A stretch of 64,000 nucleotides of DNA from JACMLD01 sp044223995 (GTDB lineage Bacteria; Bacteroidota; Bacteroidia; Chitinophagales; Chitinophagaceae). Within the stretch, counting starts at the first letter, position 1; each line of letters opens with the position of its first letter. The stretch is taken from assembly GCA_044223995.1 (NCBI GenBank), contig JBGALE010000004.1, positions 496,001 to 560,000 on the forward strand. The letters run 5' to 3'. Below are positions 26,602 to 35,892 of the stretch, piece after piece. The translations under genes and the position numbers were made by a program. Under the pieces are notes generated by a model. The model did not search any database. It worked only from the letters and a program-made list of their open reading frames with translations, and was not told where the DNA came from.

Positions 26602-28575
26602 ATGTTGAATTCAAAAATTCCCGCAGGACCACTTGATACCAAATGGGCAGACTATAAAGGACATGTGAAACTGGTCAATCCTGCCAATAAGCGCAACATA
26701 GAAATTATCATTGTAGGAACGGGTCTTGCAGGCGCATCGGCTGCTGCTGCTCTTGGCGAACTGGGGTATAAGGTAAAAGCATTTTGCTTCCAGGATTCTC
26801 CGCGCCGTGCACACAGCATCGCTGCACAGGGTGGTATCAATGCCGCAAAAAATTACCAGAACGACGGCGATTCTGTCTTCCGTCTTTTTTACGATACTAT
26901 TAAAGGTGGTGATTACCGCGCACGCGAAGCCAACGTACACCGCCTTGCCGAAGTGAGTGCCAATATCATTGATCAATGCGTGGCGCAGGGCGTTCCATTT
27001 GCCCGCGAATACGGTGGTTTGCTGAGCAACCGCAGTTTCGGCGGTACACAGGTTCAAAGAACTTTTTATGCTGCAGGCCAAACTGGCCAGCAGTTACTGA
27101 TAGGCGCGTACCAGGCACTGGAAAGGCAGGTGGCACTGGGAAATGTAAAAATGTATGCGCGCCATGAAATGCTGGACATCGTGATGATCGACGGAAAAGC
27201 GCGTGGTATTATCTGCCGTAACCTTGTAACCGGTGAACTGGATCGCCATTTCGGTCATGCCGTACTGTTATGCAGCGGTGGATACGGCAATGTGTTTTAT
27301 TTGTCCACCAATGCCATGGGCAGCAATGTTACTGCCGCATGGAAAGCGCATAAAAAAGGCGCTTTGTTTGCAAATCCCTGCTTTACACAAATACATCCTA
27401 CGTGCATTCCTGTCAGCGGCGACCACCAAAGCAAGCTGACACTAATGAGTGAATCACTGCGTAACGACGGCAGGATCTGGGTTCCGAAAAAACAGGGCGA
27501 TACACGCAAGCCGGGTGAAATTCCCGAAGAAGAGAGAGATTATTACCTCGAAAGAAGATACCCTGCATTTGGTAACCTCGTACCGCGCGACGTTGCATCA
27601 AGGGCTGCCAAGGAAAGATGCGATGCCGGTTATGGAGTCGGTTCATCCAGGCAGGCTGTGTACCTCGACTATGCAGCAGCAATAGAACGCTATGGCAAAA
27701 TAGAACTGGGCAAACAGGGCAATACGACCGCTTCGAAAGAAGAAATGATCAAATTGGGTAAGGATGTAGTGAAAGAGAAATACGGTAATCTTTTCGACAT
27801 GTATGAAAAGATAACCGGTGAAAATCCCTACGAAACGCCGATGCGCATTTATCCCGCAGTACACTATACCATGGGCGGTCTTTGGGTGGATTATGAATTA
27901 ATGACAAATGTTCCCGGATTATATGCATTGGGTGAAGCCAACTTCAGCGATCACGGCGCCAACCGCCTCGGTGCATCTGCTTTGATGCAGGGACTGGCTG
28001 ATGGCTATTTTGTGATTCCATATACGATCGGTAATTATCTCGCCGACGAAATACGCACGGCTCCTATACCAACGAGCCATCCTGCATTTGCGGAAACAGA
28101 AAAGGCAGTGAGTGATCGCATCAGCCAACTGATGGGCATCCAGGGAAAACAAACCGTGGAAAGTTTCCATAAGCGTCTTGGTAAAATTATGTGGGACAAA
28201 TGTGGTATGGCGCGCAATGCACAGGGATTGCGGGAAGCTATCAGTGAAATACAGGCATTGAAAAAGGAATTCTGGAGCGATGTCAAAATTCCCGGAAGCA
28301 TCAATGAAATGAATCCTGAACTGGACAAAGCCAACCGCGTGGCCGATTTTATTGAGCTGGGTGAGTTGATGTGTATTGATGCATTGAACCGTAACGAGAG
28401 CTGTGGCGGGCATTTCCGGGAAGAAAGCCAGACAGAAGATGGCGAAGCAAAACGCGACGACGCCAACTTCTCCTACGTATCAGCCTGGGAATTAAAATCC
28501 GACAGCAATTGGGAACTTCATAAGGAAGTATTGGAATTTGAAGTGGCAAAACCAACACAGCGTTCGTATAAGTAA
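26602..28575 (+). CDS. sdhA: Succinate dehydrogenase/fumarate reductase flavoprotein subunit
   Basis: The FAD-containing catalytic subunit that interconverts succinate and fumarate. The dinucleotide-binding GTGLAG lies at 39-44, the FAD-linking histidine is H71 in AHSIAAQGG, and the active-site region HPT appears in FTQIHPTCIP. AVHYTMGGLWVDYE and the GANRLGASAL motif are also present. The 657-residue length fits the Bacteroidota/epsilon-type enzyme. Unlike a typical compact operon, sdhB does not follow directly: a four-helix-bundle gene and its repeats lie between. Confidence 0.97.
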   Translation: MLNSKIPAGPLDTKWADYKGHVKLVNPANKRNIEIIIVGTGLAGASAAAALGELGYKVKAFCFQDSPRRAHSIAAQGGINAAKNYQNDGDSVFRLFYDTIKGGDYRAREANVHRLAEVSANIIDQCVAQGVPFAREYGGLLSNRSFGGTQVQRTFYAAGQTGQQLLIGAYQALERQVALGNVKMYARHEMLDIVMIDGKARGIICRNLVTGELDRHFGHAVLLCSGGYGNVFYLSTNAMGSNVTAAWKAHKKGALFANPCFTQIHPTCIPVSGDHQSKLTLMSESLRNDGRIWVPKKQGDTRKPGEIPEEERDYYLERRYPAFGNLVPRDVASRAAKERCDAGYGVGSSRQAVYLDYAAAIERYGKIELGKQGNTTASKEEMIKLGKDVVKEKYGNLFDMYEKITGENPYETPMRIYPAVHYTMGGLWVDYELMTNVPGLYALGEANFSDHGANRLGASALMQGLADGYFVIPYTIGNYLADEIRTAPIPTSHPAFAETEKAVSDRISQLMGIQGKQTVESFHKRLGKIMWDKCGMARNAQGLREAISEIQALKKEFWSDVKIPGSINEMNPELDKANRVADFIELGELMCIDALNRNESCGGHFREESQTEDGEAKRDDANFSYVSAWELKSDSNWELHKEVLEFEVAKPTQRSYK

Positions 28576-28588
28576 AAAGAAAAAGTGG

Positions 28589-28652
28589 AATGGGTAAATG
28601 TGGAGATGTGAGAATGTGGAAATGAGGAAATGGTATTTATGAAATTATGAAA
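28589..28652. repeat. Left inverted-repeat arm in the sdhA-sdhB gap
   Basis: A purine-rich tract made of variants of AAATGTGGAGATGTGAGAAT. Its stretch from 28602 to 28628 is an imperfect reverse complement of the tract at 29082-29123 (about 23 of 27 bases by eye). Confidence 0.65.
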
Positions 28653-28680
28653 GTGCGGTATTGTTGTAAAACGTTACCGT

Positions 28681-29028
28681 ATGATACAGGAGAACATTAT
28701 TCTTGAGAAATCGCTGCAATTTTCAGTTGCGATAATTCGATTTACTGAAATATTGGAGACGGATAGAAAATTTATTGTTGCAAAACAGTTATTGAAAAGC
28801 GGAACCAGCATAGGTGCGAATGTCTTCGAGGCGCAGCATGCCGAAAGCAGGGTTGATTTCATCCATAAAATGAAAATTGCCGTTAAAGAGGCAAATGAGA
28901 CTTTGTATTGGCTGCTTTTGTGTGAACGTTGTAAAACTTATCCTTATGAACCTAAATTGAAAGAAGACGCTTTGGCAATGATTAGAATAATTTCCAAAAT
29001 CATTGTATCGTCAAAAGGTAAAATTTGA
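28681..29028 (+). CDS. Four-helix-bundle protein, S23/IVS family (copy 2)
   Basis: A 115-residue all-helical protein clearly homologous to the copy between parE and the DUF1835 gene. Shared blocks are LLKSGTSIGANVFEA, SRVDFIHKMKIAVKEANET and LYWLLL. It has two cysteines in a CERCKTYPY segment that the other copy lacks. It interrupts the sdh operon, 106 bases after sdhA and about 100 bases before sdhB, and is bracketed by an imperfect inverted repeat whose sequence is unrelated to that of copy 1. Family members are suspected nucleic-acid-binding proteins; no role in succinate metabolism is indicated. Confidence 0.88.
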   Translation: MIQENIILEKSLQFSVAIIRFTEILETDRKFIVAKQLLKSGTSIGANVFEAQHAESRVDFIHKMKIAVKEANETLYWLLLCERCKTYPYEPKLKEDALAMIRIISKIIVSSKGKI

Positions 29029-29081
29029 TATTTGAATTTTTTAAATAAATGTTGAAAATGTCAAAGAATAAGTATAAATGG

Positions 29082-29123
29082 CATTTATATTTTCTCATTT
29101 ACACATTTTCACATATTCACATC
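29082..29123. repeat. Right inverted-repeat arm in the sdhA-sdhB gap
   Basis: A pyrimidine-rich tract of CATTT/CACAT words (for example TTTACACATTTTCACATATT). Its reverse complement matches the left arm upstream of the four-helix-bundle gene. It ends 8 bases before the likely sdhB start and, if read from an earlier ATG, adds a spurious leader to SdhB. Confidence 0.65.
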
Positions 29124-29131
29124 AGAAGTTT

Positions 29132-29896
29132 ATGGAACATTACACAATGAATCTTACGCTGAAAGTCTGGAGACAAAAGAACAGCAACGACAAGGGAGGT
29201 TTTGTTACTTACCAGGTAAGCGATATTTCTTCGGAAATGTCCTTTCTTGAAATGTTTGACGTACTAAATGAAAGACTGATTCGGGAAGGACAGGACCCGA
29301 TTGCATTTGATCACGACTGCCGCGAAGGTATTTGTGGAATGTGCTCCATGTATATAAACGGCAAACCACACGGGCCATGGCAGGCAAATACCACCTGCCA
29401 GTTGCACATGCGTGCATACAAAGATGGTGATACCATTGTGGTGGAACCCTGGCGGGCCAATGCATTTCCAGTAGTAAAAGATTTAGTGGTGGACAGGACC
29501 GCACTTGATCGTATTATACAGGCGGGCGGATTTATTTCCGTGAATACCGGTAATGCGGTCGACGCGAATGCAGTTCCGGTTGAAAAAGATAAAGCAGATA
29601 CTGCATTTGCCGCAGCAGCCTGTATTGGTTGTGGTGCCTGTGTAGCCGCTTGTAAAAATAGCTCCGCATTGTTGTTTCTGTCTGCCAAGGTTTCTCACCT
29701 TGCATTGTTGCCACAGGGTGCACCCGAAAGAAAAAAGCGCGTGCTCAGTATGGTGGCACAAATGGACAAGGAAGGATTTGGCAGTTGCACCAATACCGGC
29801 GCATGTGAAGCAACCTGTCCCAAGGAAATTTCCATTACAAACATCGCAAGGCTTAATGCTGAATACCTCACAGCCAGCCTGACGCTGGAGAAATAA
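29132..29896 (+). CDS. sdhB: Succinate dehydrogenase/fumarate reductase iron-sulfur subunit
   Basis: The electron-relay subunit. The N-terminal ferredoxin fold carries the [2Fe-2S] ligands in CREGICGMCSMY plus the later C of NTTCQ. The C-terminal part carries ACIGCGACVAACKN for [4Fe-4S] and CTNTGACEATCPKE, whose pattern fits the [3Fe-4S] and shared clusters. I start it at the ATG at 29132 (254 residues); the frame is open to 29078, but those 18 extra residues translate the repeat arm and are absent from the family's usual N-terminus. The ATG at 29147, just before NLTLKVWRQ, is equally possible. Confidence 0.95.
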   Translation: MEHYTMNLTLKVWRQKNSNDKGGFVTYQVSDISSEMSFLEMFDVLNERLIREGQDPIAFDHDCREGICGMCSMYINGKPHGPWQANTTCQLHMRAYKDGDTIVVEPWRANAFPVVKDLVVDRTALDRIIQAGGFISVNTGNAVDANAVPVEKDKADTAFAAAACIGCGACVAACKNSSALLFLSAKVSHLALLPQGAPERKKRVLSMVAQMDKEGFGSCTNTGACEATCPKEISITNIARLNAEYLTASLTLEK

Positions 29897-29917
29897 TATA
29901 TACTAAACAATTATGCG

Positions 29918-29943
29918 AAGCCCCTTTGCTAAGGGGCTTTTGT
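29918..29943 (+). terminator. Terminator of the sdh operon
   Basis: A perfect nine-base stem (AAGCCCCTT with AAGGGGCTT, TGCT loop) followed by TTTTGT, 22 bases after the sdhB stop. Confidence 0.9.
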
Positions 29944-30036
29944 ATTGGGGGACAGGCTTACCAGTCATCCATTAGCCAACGGTATTTGCAATAATTACCT
30001 GCATTATTAGTAAATTGATGCACTCAATTATTTTTT

Positions 30037-32193
30037 ATGAAATCAAAACTAATTGCCTGCATTACACTCATTATTATGACTGCCTGTAACAATAATACAA
30101 CAACAGAAAAGAAAGAGGCCTTTCACTGGCCCGAGGGTGTTACACCACCCGTAGCAGATAAGAAGCCGTTTTCACGGGTACTGCATGGAGATACCGTAGT
30201 AGACAATTACTACTGGATGATCGATTATTTTAAAAAAGGTCCTGACAGTACCAAAGTGGTTGACTACCTGACAGCCGAGAATACCTATCATGATACGATG
30301 ATGAGCAGCACAAAGGGTTTCCAGGGAAAACTATTTACTGAAATGAAATCCAGGATCAAGGAAAAAGATGAATCTGTTCCTGTATTTAAAAATGGGTACT
30401 ATTACTATACCAGGAGCGAGGAAGGTAAGCAGTACTATAAGTATTGCCGTAAAAAAGGAAACCTGGAAGCACCTGAAGAGGTACTGATGGATGTAGATGA
30501 AATGGCAAAAGGCCATAACTATTATGCAGCGGTGGGGTACAGCATCAGCGACGATAACAAATTGATGGCATTTGGGGTTGATACCGTGTCAAGGCGCGAA
30601 TATGTGCTGCATATTAAAAACCTGGAAACAGGTGAGATAATGAAAGATGCCATGATACGTACCAGCGGCGGCTATGCATGGGCCAATGACAATAAAACAT
30701 TGTTCTATACACAGAAGAATCCGGTAACATTGCTCACAGAAAAAATAATGCGCCACAAACTTGGAACAGAAAGCAGCCAGGACGTGGTGGTTTACCATGA
30801 AAAAGACAATTCAAATTATATTGGTGTGTCAAAATCCAAATCAGGAAAATTCATCATCATCGGTTCGGGTGCTACCATGTCTTCCGAATACCGGTTTCTC
30901 GATGCCGGCAAGCCGGAAGGGTCATTCACTGTTTTCCAGCCGCGTATGAAGGATGTATTGTATGAAATCACCGATGAAGGGAATAAATTTTTAATTGTTA
31001 CCAACTGGGATGCAAAAAATTTCCGGCTGATGGAATGTCCTTATGATAAAACCAACAGCAGTAACTGGAAAGAAGTGATACCAAACCGCGCCGATGTATT
31101 GCTGGAAGGAGTGGAAGAGTTTAAAAACTTTCTCGTGATAGTAGAAAGAAAAAATGGATTGAGGCAAATGCAGATCAGGAACCTTAGCACCGGCCAGGAA
31201 CATTCACTCGATTTTGGAGAACCTGCTTATGCTGCCAATCCCGGTGCCAACCCGGAATTCAATTCAACAACCCTGCGTTACAATTATACTTCGCTGACTA
31301 CACCCAACTCTGTATACGATTATAATATGGAGACAAAGGATAAAAAACTGATGAAACAACAGGAAGTAGTGGGTGGATATGATCCAAAGGAATATGTGTC
31401 TGAAAGAATTTATGCAACCGCCAAAGACGGAACAAAAGTCCCCATTTCAATAGTATATAAAAAAGGTTTTGTAAAAGATGGCACGCATCCATTATTGCTG
31501 TACGGATATGGATCCTATGGCAATAGTTTGGACGCAACATTTAACAGCAACCGTTTAAGCCTGCTCAACCGTGGCTTTGCCTTCGCCATGGCGCATATTC
31601 GTGGGGGACAGGAAATGGGCCGCCAGTGGTACGAAGACGGGAAAATGATGAAGAAGAAAAATACATTTACGGATTTTGTTGACTGTGGTGAATTCCTTGT
31701 CAGTGAAAAGTTTACCAGCAAGGAACATTTATATGCGCAGGGTGGAAGTGCCGGCGGTTTGCTGATGGGCGCGGTGGTAACCATCCAACCCGATCTCTGG
31801 CATGGCGTCATTGCACAGGTGCCATTTGTGGATGTGGTCAACACAATGCTCGATGAGAGTATCCCGCTTACGACCAACGAATTCGACGAATGGGGTAACC
31901 CGAAAAATAAGGATGCCTATTTCTACATGAAATCATATTCGCCGTACGAGAACATACATGCCAATTATCCCAATATGCTTGTCACCACCGGTTTGCACGA
32001 CAGCCAGGTGCAATATTTCGAACCGGCCAAATGGGTAGCTGCTATCAGGGCACATAAAACCGATAAGAACTTGCTCATGCTTTATACAAATATGGCGGCA
32101 GGACATGGCGGAGCGTCCGGGCGGTTTGACTACCTGAAGGAGATAGCCATGGAATATTCTTTCCTCTTTTCACTGGAAGGTATAACCGAATAA
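30037..32193 (+). CDS. Oligopeptidase B-like S9 peptidase lipoprotein
   Basis: A prolyl-oligopeptidase-family serine peptidase that cleaves short peptides, in oligopeptidase B after basic residues. A lipoprotein signal ends at C17 (MTACNNN), so it acts in the envelope. The seven-bladed propeller spans about 80-430 and the alpha/beta-hydrolase domain the rest. The catalytic triad reads S571 (GGSAGG), D655 (LHDSQV) and H690 (AGHGG). Length (718) and the LLYGYGSYG and FAFAMAHIRGG motifs fit the oligopeptidase B branch. It is monocistronic, between two strong terminators. Confidence 0.93.
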   Translation: MKSKLIACITLIIMTACNNNTTTEKKEAFHWPEGVTPPVADKKPFSRVLHGDTVVDNYYWMIDYFKKGPDSTKVVDYLTAENTYHDTMMSSTKGFQGKLFTEMKSRIKEKDESVPVFKNGYYYYTRSEEGKQYYKYCRKKGNLEAPEEVLMDVDEMAKGHNYYAAVGYSISDDNKLMAFGVDTVSRREYVLHIKNLETGEIMKDAMIRTSGGYAWANDNKTLFYTQKNPVTLLTEKIMRHKLGTESSQDVVVYHEKDNSNYIGVSKSKSGKFIIIGSGATMSSEYRFLDAGKPEGSFTVFQPRMKDVLYEITDEGNKFLIVTNWDAKNFRLMECPYDKTNSSNWKEVIPNRADVLLEGVEEFKNFLVIVERKNGLRQMQIRNLSTGQEHSLDFGEPAYAANPGANPEFNSTTLRYNYTSLTTPNSVYDYNMETKDKKLMKQQEVVGGYDPKEYVSERIYATAKDGTKVPISIVYKKGFVKDGTHPLLLYGYGSYGNSLDATFNSNRLSLLNRGFAFAMAHIRGGQEMGRQWYEDGKMMKKKNTFTDFVDCGEFLVSEKFTSKEHLYAQGGSAGGLLMGAVVTIQPDLWHGVIAQVPFVDVVNTMLDESIPLTTNEFDEWGNPKNKDAYFYMKSYSPYENIHANYPNMLVTTGLHDSQVQYFEPAKWVAAIRAHKTDKNLLMLYTNMAAGHGGASGRFDYLKEIAMEYSFLFSLEGITE

Positions 32194-32216
32194 CCAGGTC
32201 TCACCGATATTATAAG

Positions 32217-32244
32217 GCCGTTGATTGATTATCAACGGCTTTTT
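32217..32244 (+). terminator. Terminator of the oligopeptidase gene
   Basis: A perfect nine-base stem (GCCGTTGAT with ATCAACGGC, five-base loop) followed by five T, 24 bases after the stop. It shows that the open frame upstream of 32305 is not part of the next gene. Confidence 0.9.
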
Positions 32245-32304
32245 CGTGTTGTAGAAGCAATAAATACTAATTTTAGACGCTTATTAAGAAACCATCCCGA
32301 ATCA

Positions 32305-35300
32305 GTGCGGCAACTGCTTTTTTTATGCCTTATTACCTGTTGTTTATCCAACGCTTCATGGGGGCAGGTTCCTCCCCGTGCGGGAACACCTGTTTCAAAC
32401 CTGCACAGGAAATATATCACCACAAAGAATACGATTGTTCAGTTGGACTCGCTGAGTATCGTTCCCAATTCTGTATTAATACCGGGTGTAACCAAGGAAG
32501 CTTATTTGCTGGATTATGTTAATGCTTTGCTGACCTGGAAAGAAAAGCCAGCTACCGACAGTGTGTTGGTGCAATACCGGGTATTCCCCTCGCGGTTAAA
32601 TGCCATTACCAAAAGGTTTACCTACGACAGTGTGATGAATAATTTTTTGAGCCAGCCTTTTGTGTTTAATGATAATTCGTTGCAGGGAAACGGTGACAAG
32701 TTCTTTGATTTTGGAACGATCAATTACAACGGCAGTTTTGGCCGGGGTATCGCATTTGGCAATAGCCAGGATGCGGTGGTTACCTCTTCTCTGAATCTTC
32801 AGTTGAATGGCTTCCTCGCAGATAGTATCGAAATAGCAGCGGCTATTACTGATAACAATATTCCCATACAACCCGATGGTACTACACAACAGCTCAATGA
32901 ATTTGACCGCATTTTCCTGCAGTTTAAAAAGAAAGGATGGTCATTAAGTTTGGGTGATATAGATATCCGGCAAAACAAAAGTTATTTCGTTAGTTTTTAT
33001 AAACGCCTGCAGGGCGCTGCTTTTGAAACTACCAGCCGGCTTTCAAAAAAAATAACCAATACCAGTTTGCTGAGTGGTTCCATCGCCAAGGGAAAATTTA
33101 CCCGCAATATTGTACAGGCACAGGAAGGGAACCAGGGACCTTACCGGTTGCAGGGAGCAAACAATGAATTCTTTTTCGTGGTACTGGCCAATACGGAACG
33201 GGTGTATATCGATGGCGAACTGCTGCAACGAGGGGAAGACAGGGATTATGTGATCAACTACAACACAGCAGAAATTACGTTTACCCCTAAACGTATGATC
33301 ACAAAAGACAGCAGGATACAGGTGGAATTTGAGTATGCCGACAGGAATTACCTCAACGCCAATTTATATTTTACCAATACCACCAATTTTAGCGATAAGC
33401 TGCGCATCACCGTCAGTGCTTTTAATAACAGCGACGCCAAATCGTCCCCGATAAACCAGTCATTAGACCCAAACCAAAAAGCATTCCTGAGAGATTTGGG
33501 CGACAGCATCAACCGGGCATTTTACCCCATAGCCAATATTGATACCTTTTCCGCCGGTAAAATCCAGTACAAAAAAATAGACACCGTGTACAATGCAGGT
33601 GCCACACACGATTCTGTGTATGTATATTCCACCAGCCCCGACAGCGCACGCTATAGCTTATCATTTATAGATGTAGGCGTGGGAAATGGAAATTATATCC
33701 CTGATTTCAATGGCGCCAATGGAAAAGTGTATAGATGGATCGCACCTGTTAATGGTGTTAAACAAGGCCAGTTTGAAGCAGCTACTTTCCTGGTGACACC
33801 AAAAAAACAACAATTGGTATCGCTGGGAATCGATTATGACGTAACAAAGAATACCAATATCACCACAGAAGTTGCCTACAGCAATTATGATGTAAATACT
33901 TTTTCCGAAAAAGATAAAGGAGACAACAAAGGCTATGCGGCCAAAGTACAGGTAAAGAATATTACTGACCTTGGTGGAAAGAATAAATTAAAACTGCAAA
34001 CAGATGGTGGTTACGAATATGTTGATGCCCGGTTCAAGCCGTTGGAGCGCCTGCGAAATATTGAATTTACCCGCGATTGGGGCCTCCCATTTGTTGTGCA
34101 GCCGGAAACGGAAAACATACTTACGGGCGGGATGCAATTGATAGATCAGAAAAAAAATTATATCCGGTACCAGGTAACCAATTACCGTAGAGGATCCGAT
34201 TTCAGTGGTCTGCGCAACAGTTTTTATCATGTGCAGGACTTGGGCGGCTGGCGGTTCAATAACCAGTTTAGTTTTTCAAATACCAACAGCAGCACTGAAA
34301 AAGGATTTTTTTTAAGACCGACGATTGATATATCCAAACAAATGAAAAAGATGGGTAACTATACCCTTGGGATGAATTTCTCCATCGAGCACAATGAAGT
34401 AAAGAATAAACAAAGCGATTCGGTCAATACCACCAGTTTTTCATTCCAGACTTTCCAGGTATCGGTAAAATCTTCGGATAAAAAGCCCAACCGCTGGTCG
34501 GTTACCTATATGGAAAGAGAAAATAAATATCCTTTTGGTAAAAGCCTTGTCAAATCAGACAGGAGCCAGAATATTAATGTTGCTGGCGAGATAACAGGTA
34601 ACCCACACCACCAGTTCAGGTGGAATGCTACTTACCGCAAACTGGATATTTTGAACAGTGCTGTAACCACGCAAAAAGCTGATCAAAGCGTACTGGCCCG
34701 GGGAGAATACCAGGTCAATGAATGGAAGGGGTTATTAACGGGAAATATGTTGTACGAAATCGGCGCGGGACAGGAACAGAAAAGAGATTACGCTTATTTG
34801 GAAGTGCCTGCCGGCCGTGGAGAATATACGTGGATCGATTACAATGGTGATGGCGTACAACAATTGAATGAGTTTGAGATAGCATTGTTCCAGGACCAGG
34901 CAAAATATATCCGGATATTTACACCAACCAATGAATTTATCAAAGCGAACTACAATTCATTTAACTATAGCGTCAATATTAACCCACGGGCAGCGATGGA
35001 TTTGGCAAAACTGAAAGGCATGAAGAAAATGCTGAGCAAACTAAATTTGCAATCATCATTGCAAATATTCAAAAAGGAAATCGCCAGTGGGCTTGTTCAA
35101 TTGAACCCCTTTAAAACACCGCTGAGCGATACCTCGCTGATCAACCTCACATCTGTATTTATCAATACATTTTCTTTTAACCGGTTTAGTACCAAATGGG
35201 GTACCGATGTCACCAACACCCGCAATAGCGGTAAATCGTTGCTCACGTATGGTTTGGAAAGCCGCCAGGCAAATGAATGGAGCATCCGTACAAGGTGGAA

Positions 35301-35802
35301 CCTGAGCAAGGCTGTACAATTTGATATTACGGGGAAAAAAGGAACCAATGAATTGAACACTGCCAATGCGAAATTTGACAACCGGAATTATTTCATCGAC
35401 CAGTATTCGCTGGAGCCGAGAATAAGCCTGACAAAAGGGACGATATTGCGCGTGGTAACGGGTTATAAGTATACCAATAAATCAAACCAGCTTGGCAGCC
35501 AGGAAAAATATACCTCTAATGCGGTGAATACGGAGGTGAAATATAATATTCTCCAGTCCAGTTCCATACTTGCCAAGTTTACCTACAGCAATATTACCTT
35601 CAGCCCGGATGCCAGTGTAAATACAACGGTAGGGTATAATATGCTGGATGGTTTGCTGCCGGGTAAGAATTTTTTGTGGAACCTGGAATTGACCAAGCGG
35701 CTGGCCAATAACCTCGAGGTAAATATCCAGTACGAAGGTCGTAAGCCAGGCGATACCCGCATCATTCACGTAGGCCGGGCCTCGTTGCGTGCACTGTTCT
35801 AG
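32305..35802 (+). CDS. Large SprA-like outer-membrane beta-barrel protein
   Basis: A 1165-residue exported protein. I place the start at the GTG at 32305, which begins a good signal peptide (RQLLFLCLITCCLSNASWGQ); the frame is open further upstream but runs through a terminator. The mature protein is rich in alternating aromatic beta strands. Residues near 300-400 (NTERVYIDGELLQRGEDRDY and onward) and a Ca-binding-like segment, WIDYNGDGVQQLNEFE, echo parts of the T9SS translocon protein SprA, but at half its length this is not SprA itself. It ends in a typical barrel strand (ASLRALF). The function is unknown. A two-way terminator follows. Confidence 0.82.
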   Translation: MRQLLFLCLITCCLSNASWGQVPPRAGTPVSNLHRKYITTKNTIVQLDSLSIVPNSVLIPGVTKEAYLLDYVNALLTWKEKPATDSVLVQYRVFPSRLNAITKRFTYDSVMNNFLSQPFVFNDNSLQGNGDKFFDFGTINYNGSFGRGIAFGNSQDAVVTSSLNLQLNGFLADSIEIAAAITDNNIPIQPDGTTQQLNEFDRIFLQFKKKGWSLSLGDIDIRQNKSYFVSFYKRLQGAAFETTSRLSKKITNTSLLSGSIAKGKFTRNIVQAQEGNQGPYRLQGANNEFFFVVLANTERVYIDGELLQRGEDRDYVINYNTAEITFTPKRMITKDSRIQVEFEYADRNYLNANLYFTNTTNFSDKLRITVSAFNNSDAKSSPINQSLDPNQKAFLRDLGDSINRAFYPIANIDTFSAGKIQYKKIDTVYNAGATHDSVYVYSTSPDSARYSLSFIDVGVGNGNYIPDFNGANGKVYRWIAPVNGVKQGQFEAATFLVTPKKQQLVSLGIDYDVTKNTNITTEVAYSNYDVNTFSEKDKGDNKGYAAKVQVKNITDLGGKNKLKLQTDGGYEYVDARFKPLERLRNIEFTRDWGLPFVVQPETENILTGGMQLIDQKKNYIRYQVTNYRRGSDFSGLRNSFYHVQDLGGWRFNNQFSFSNTNSSTEKGFFLRPTIDISKQMKKMGNYTLGMNFSIEHNEVKNKQSDSVNTTSFSFQTFQVSVKSSDKKPNRWSVTYMERENKYPFGKSLVKSDRSQNINVAGEITGNPHHQFRWNATYRKLDILNSAVTTQKADQSVLARGEYQVNEWKGLLTGNMLYEIGAGQEQKRDYAYLEVPAGRGEYTWIDYNGDGVQQLNEFEIALFQDQAKYIRIFTPTNEFIKANYNSFNYSVNINPRAAMDLAKLKGMKKMLSKLNLQSSLQIFKKEIASGLVQLNPFKTPLSDTSLINLTSVFINTFSFNRFSTKWGTDVTNTRNSGKSLLTYGLESRQANEWSIRTRWNLSKAVQFDITGKKGTNELNTANAKFDNRNYFIDQYSLEPRISLTKGTILRVVTGYKYTNKSNQLGSQEKYTSNAVNTEVKYNILQSSSILAKFTYSNITFSPDASVNTTVGYNMLDGLLPGKNFLWNLELTKRLANNLEVNIQYEGRKPGDTRIIHVGRASLRALF

Positions 35803-35841
35803 TTGGAAAATGTTCTTAGTGTATAAGTGTATATAAAAAAT

Positions 35842-35868
35842 GAAAGCCGCCCCAAAGGAGCGGCTTTC
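35842..35868. terminator. Bidirectional terminator between convergent genes
   Basis: A nine-base stem (GAAAGCCGC with GCGGCTTTC) lies between the ends of the large outer-membrane gene (35802) and the coiled-coil gene (35893). An A run precedes it and T-rich sequence follows, so it can serve both strands. Confidence 0.8.
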
Positions 35869-35892
35869 TATATTGATGTAAGTAAGCAAATA

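Noticed and set aside
29078..29131. N-terminal extension of SdhB starting at 29078
   Set aside because: The 18 extra residues translate the repeat arm next to the four-helix-bundle gene and do not resemble SdhB N-termini; the start at 29132 or 29147 is preferred.
32221..32304. Upstream extension of the large outer-membrane gene
   Set aside because: The open frame runs through the T run and stem of the oligopeptidase terminator; a signal peptide begins at the GTG at 32305.
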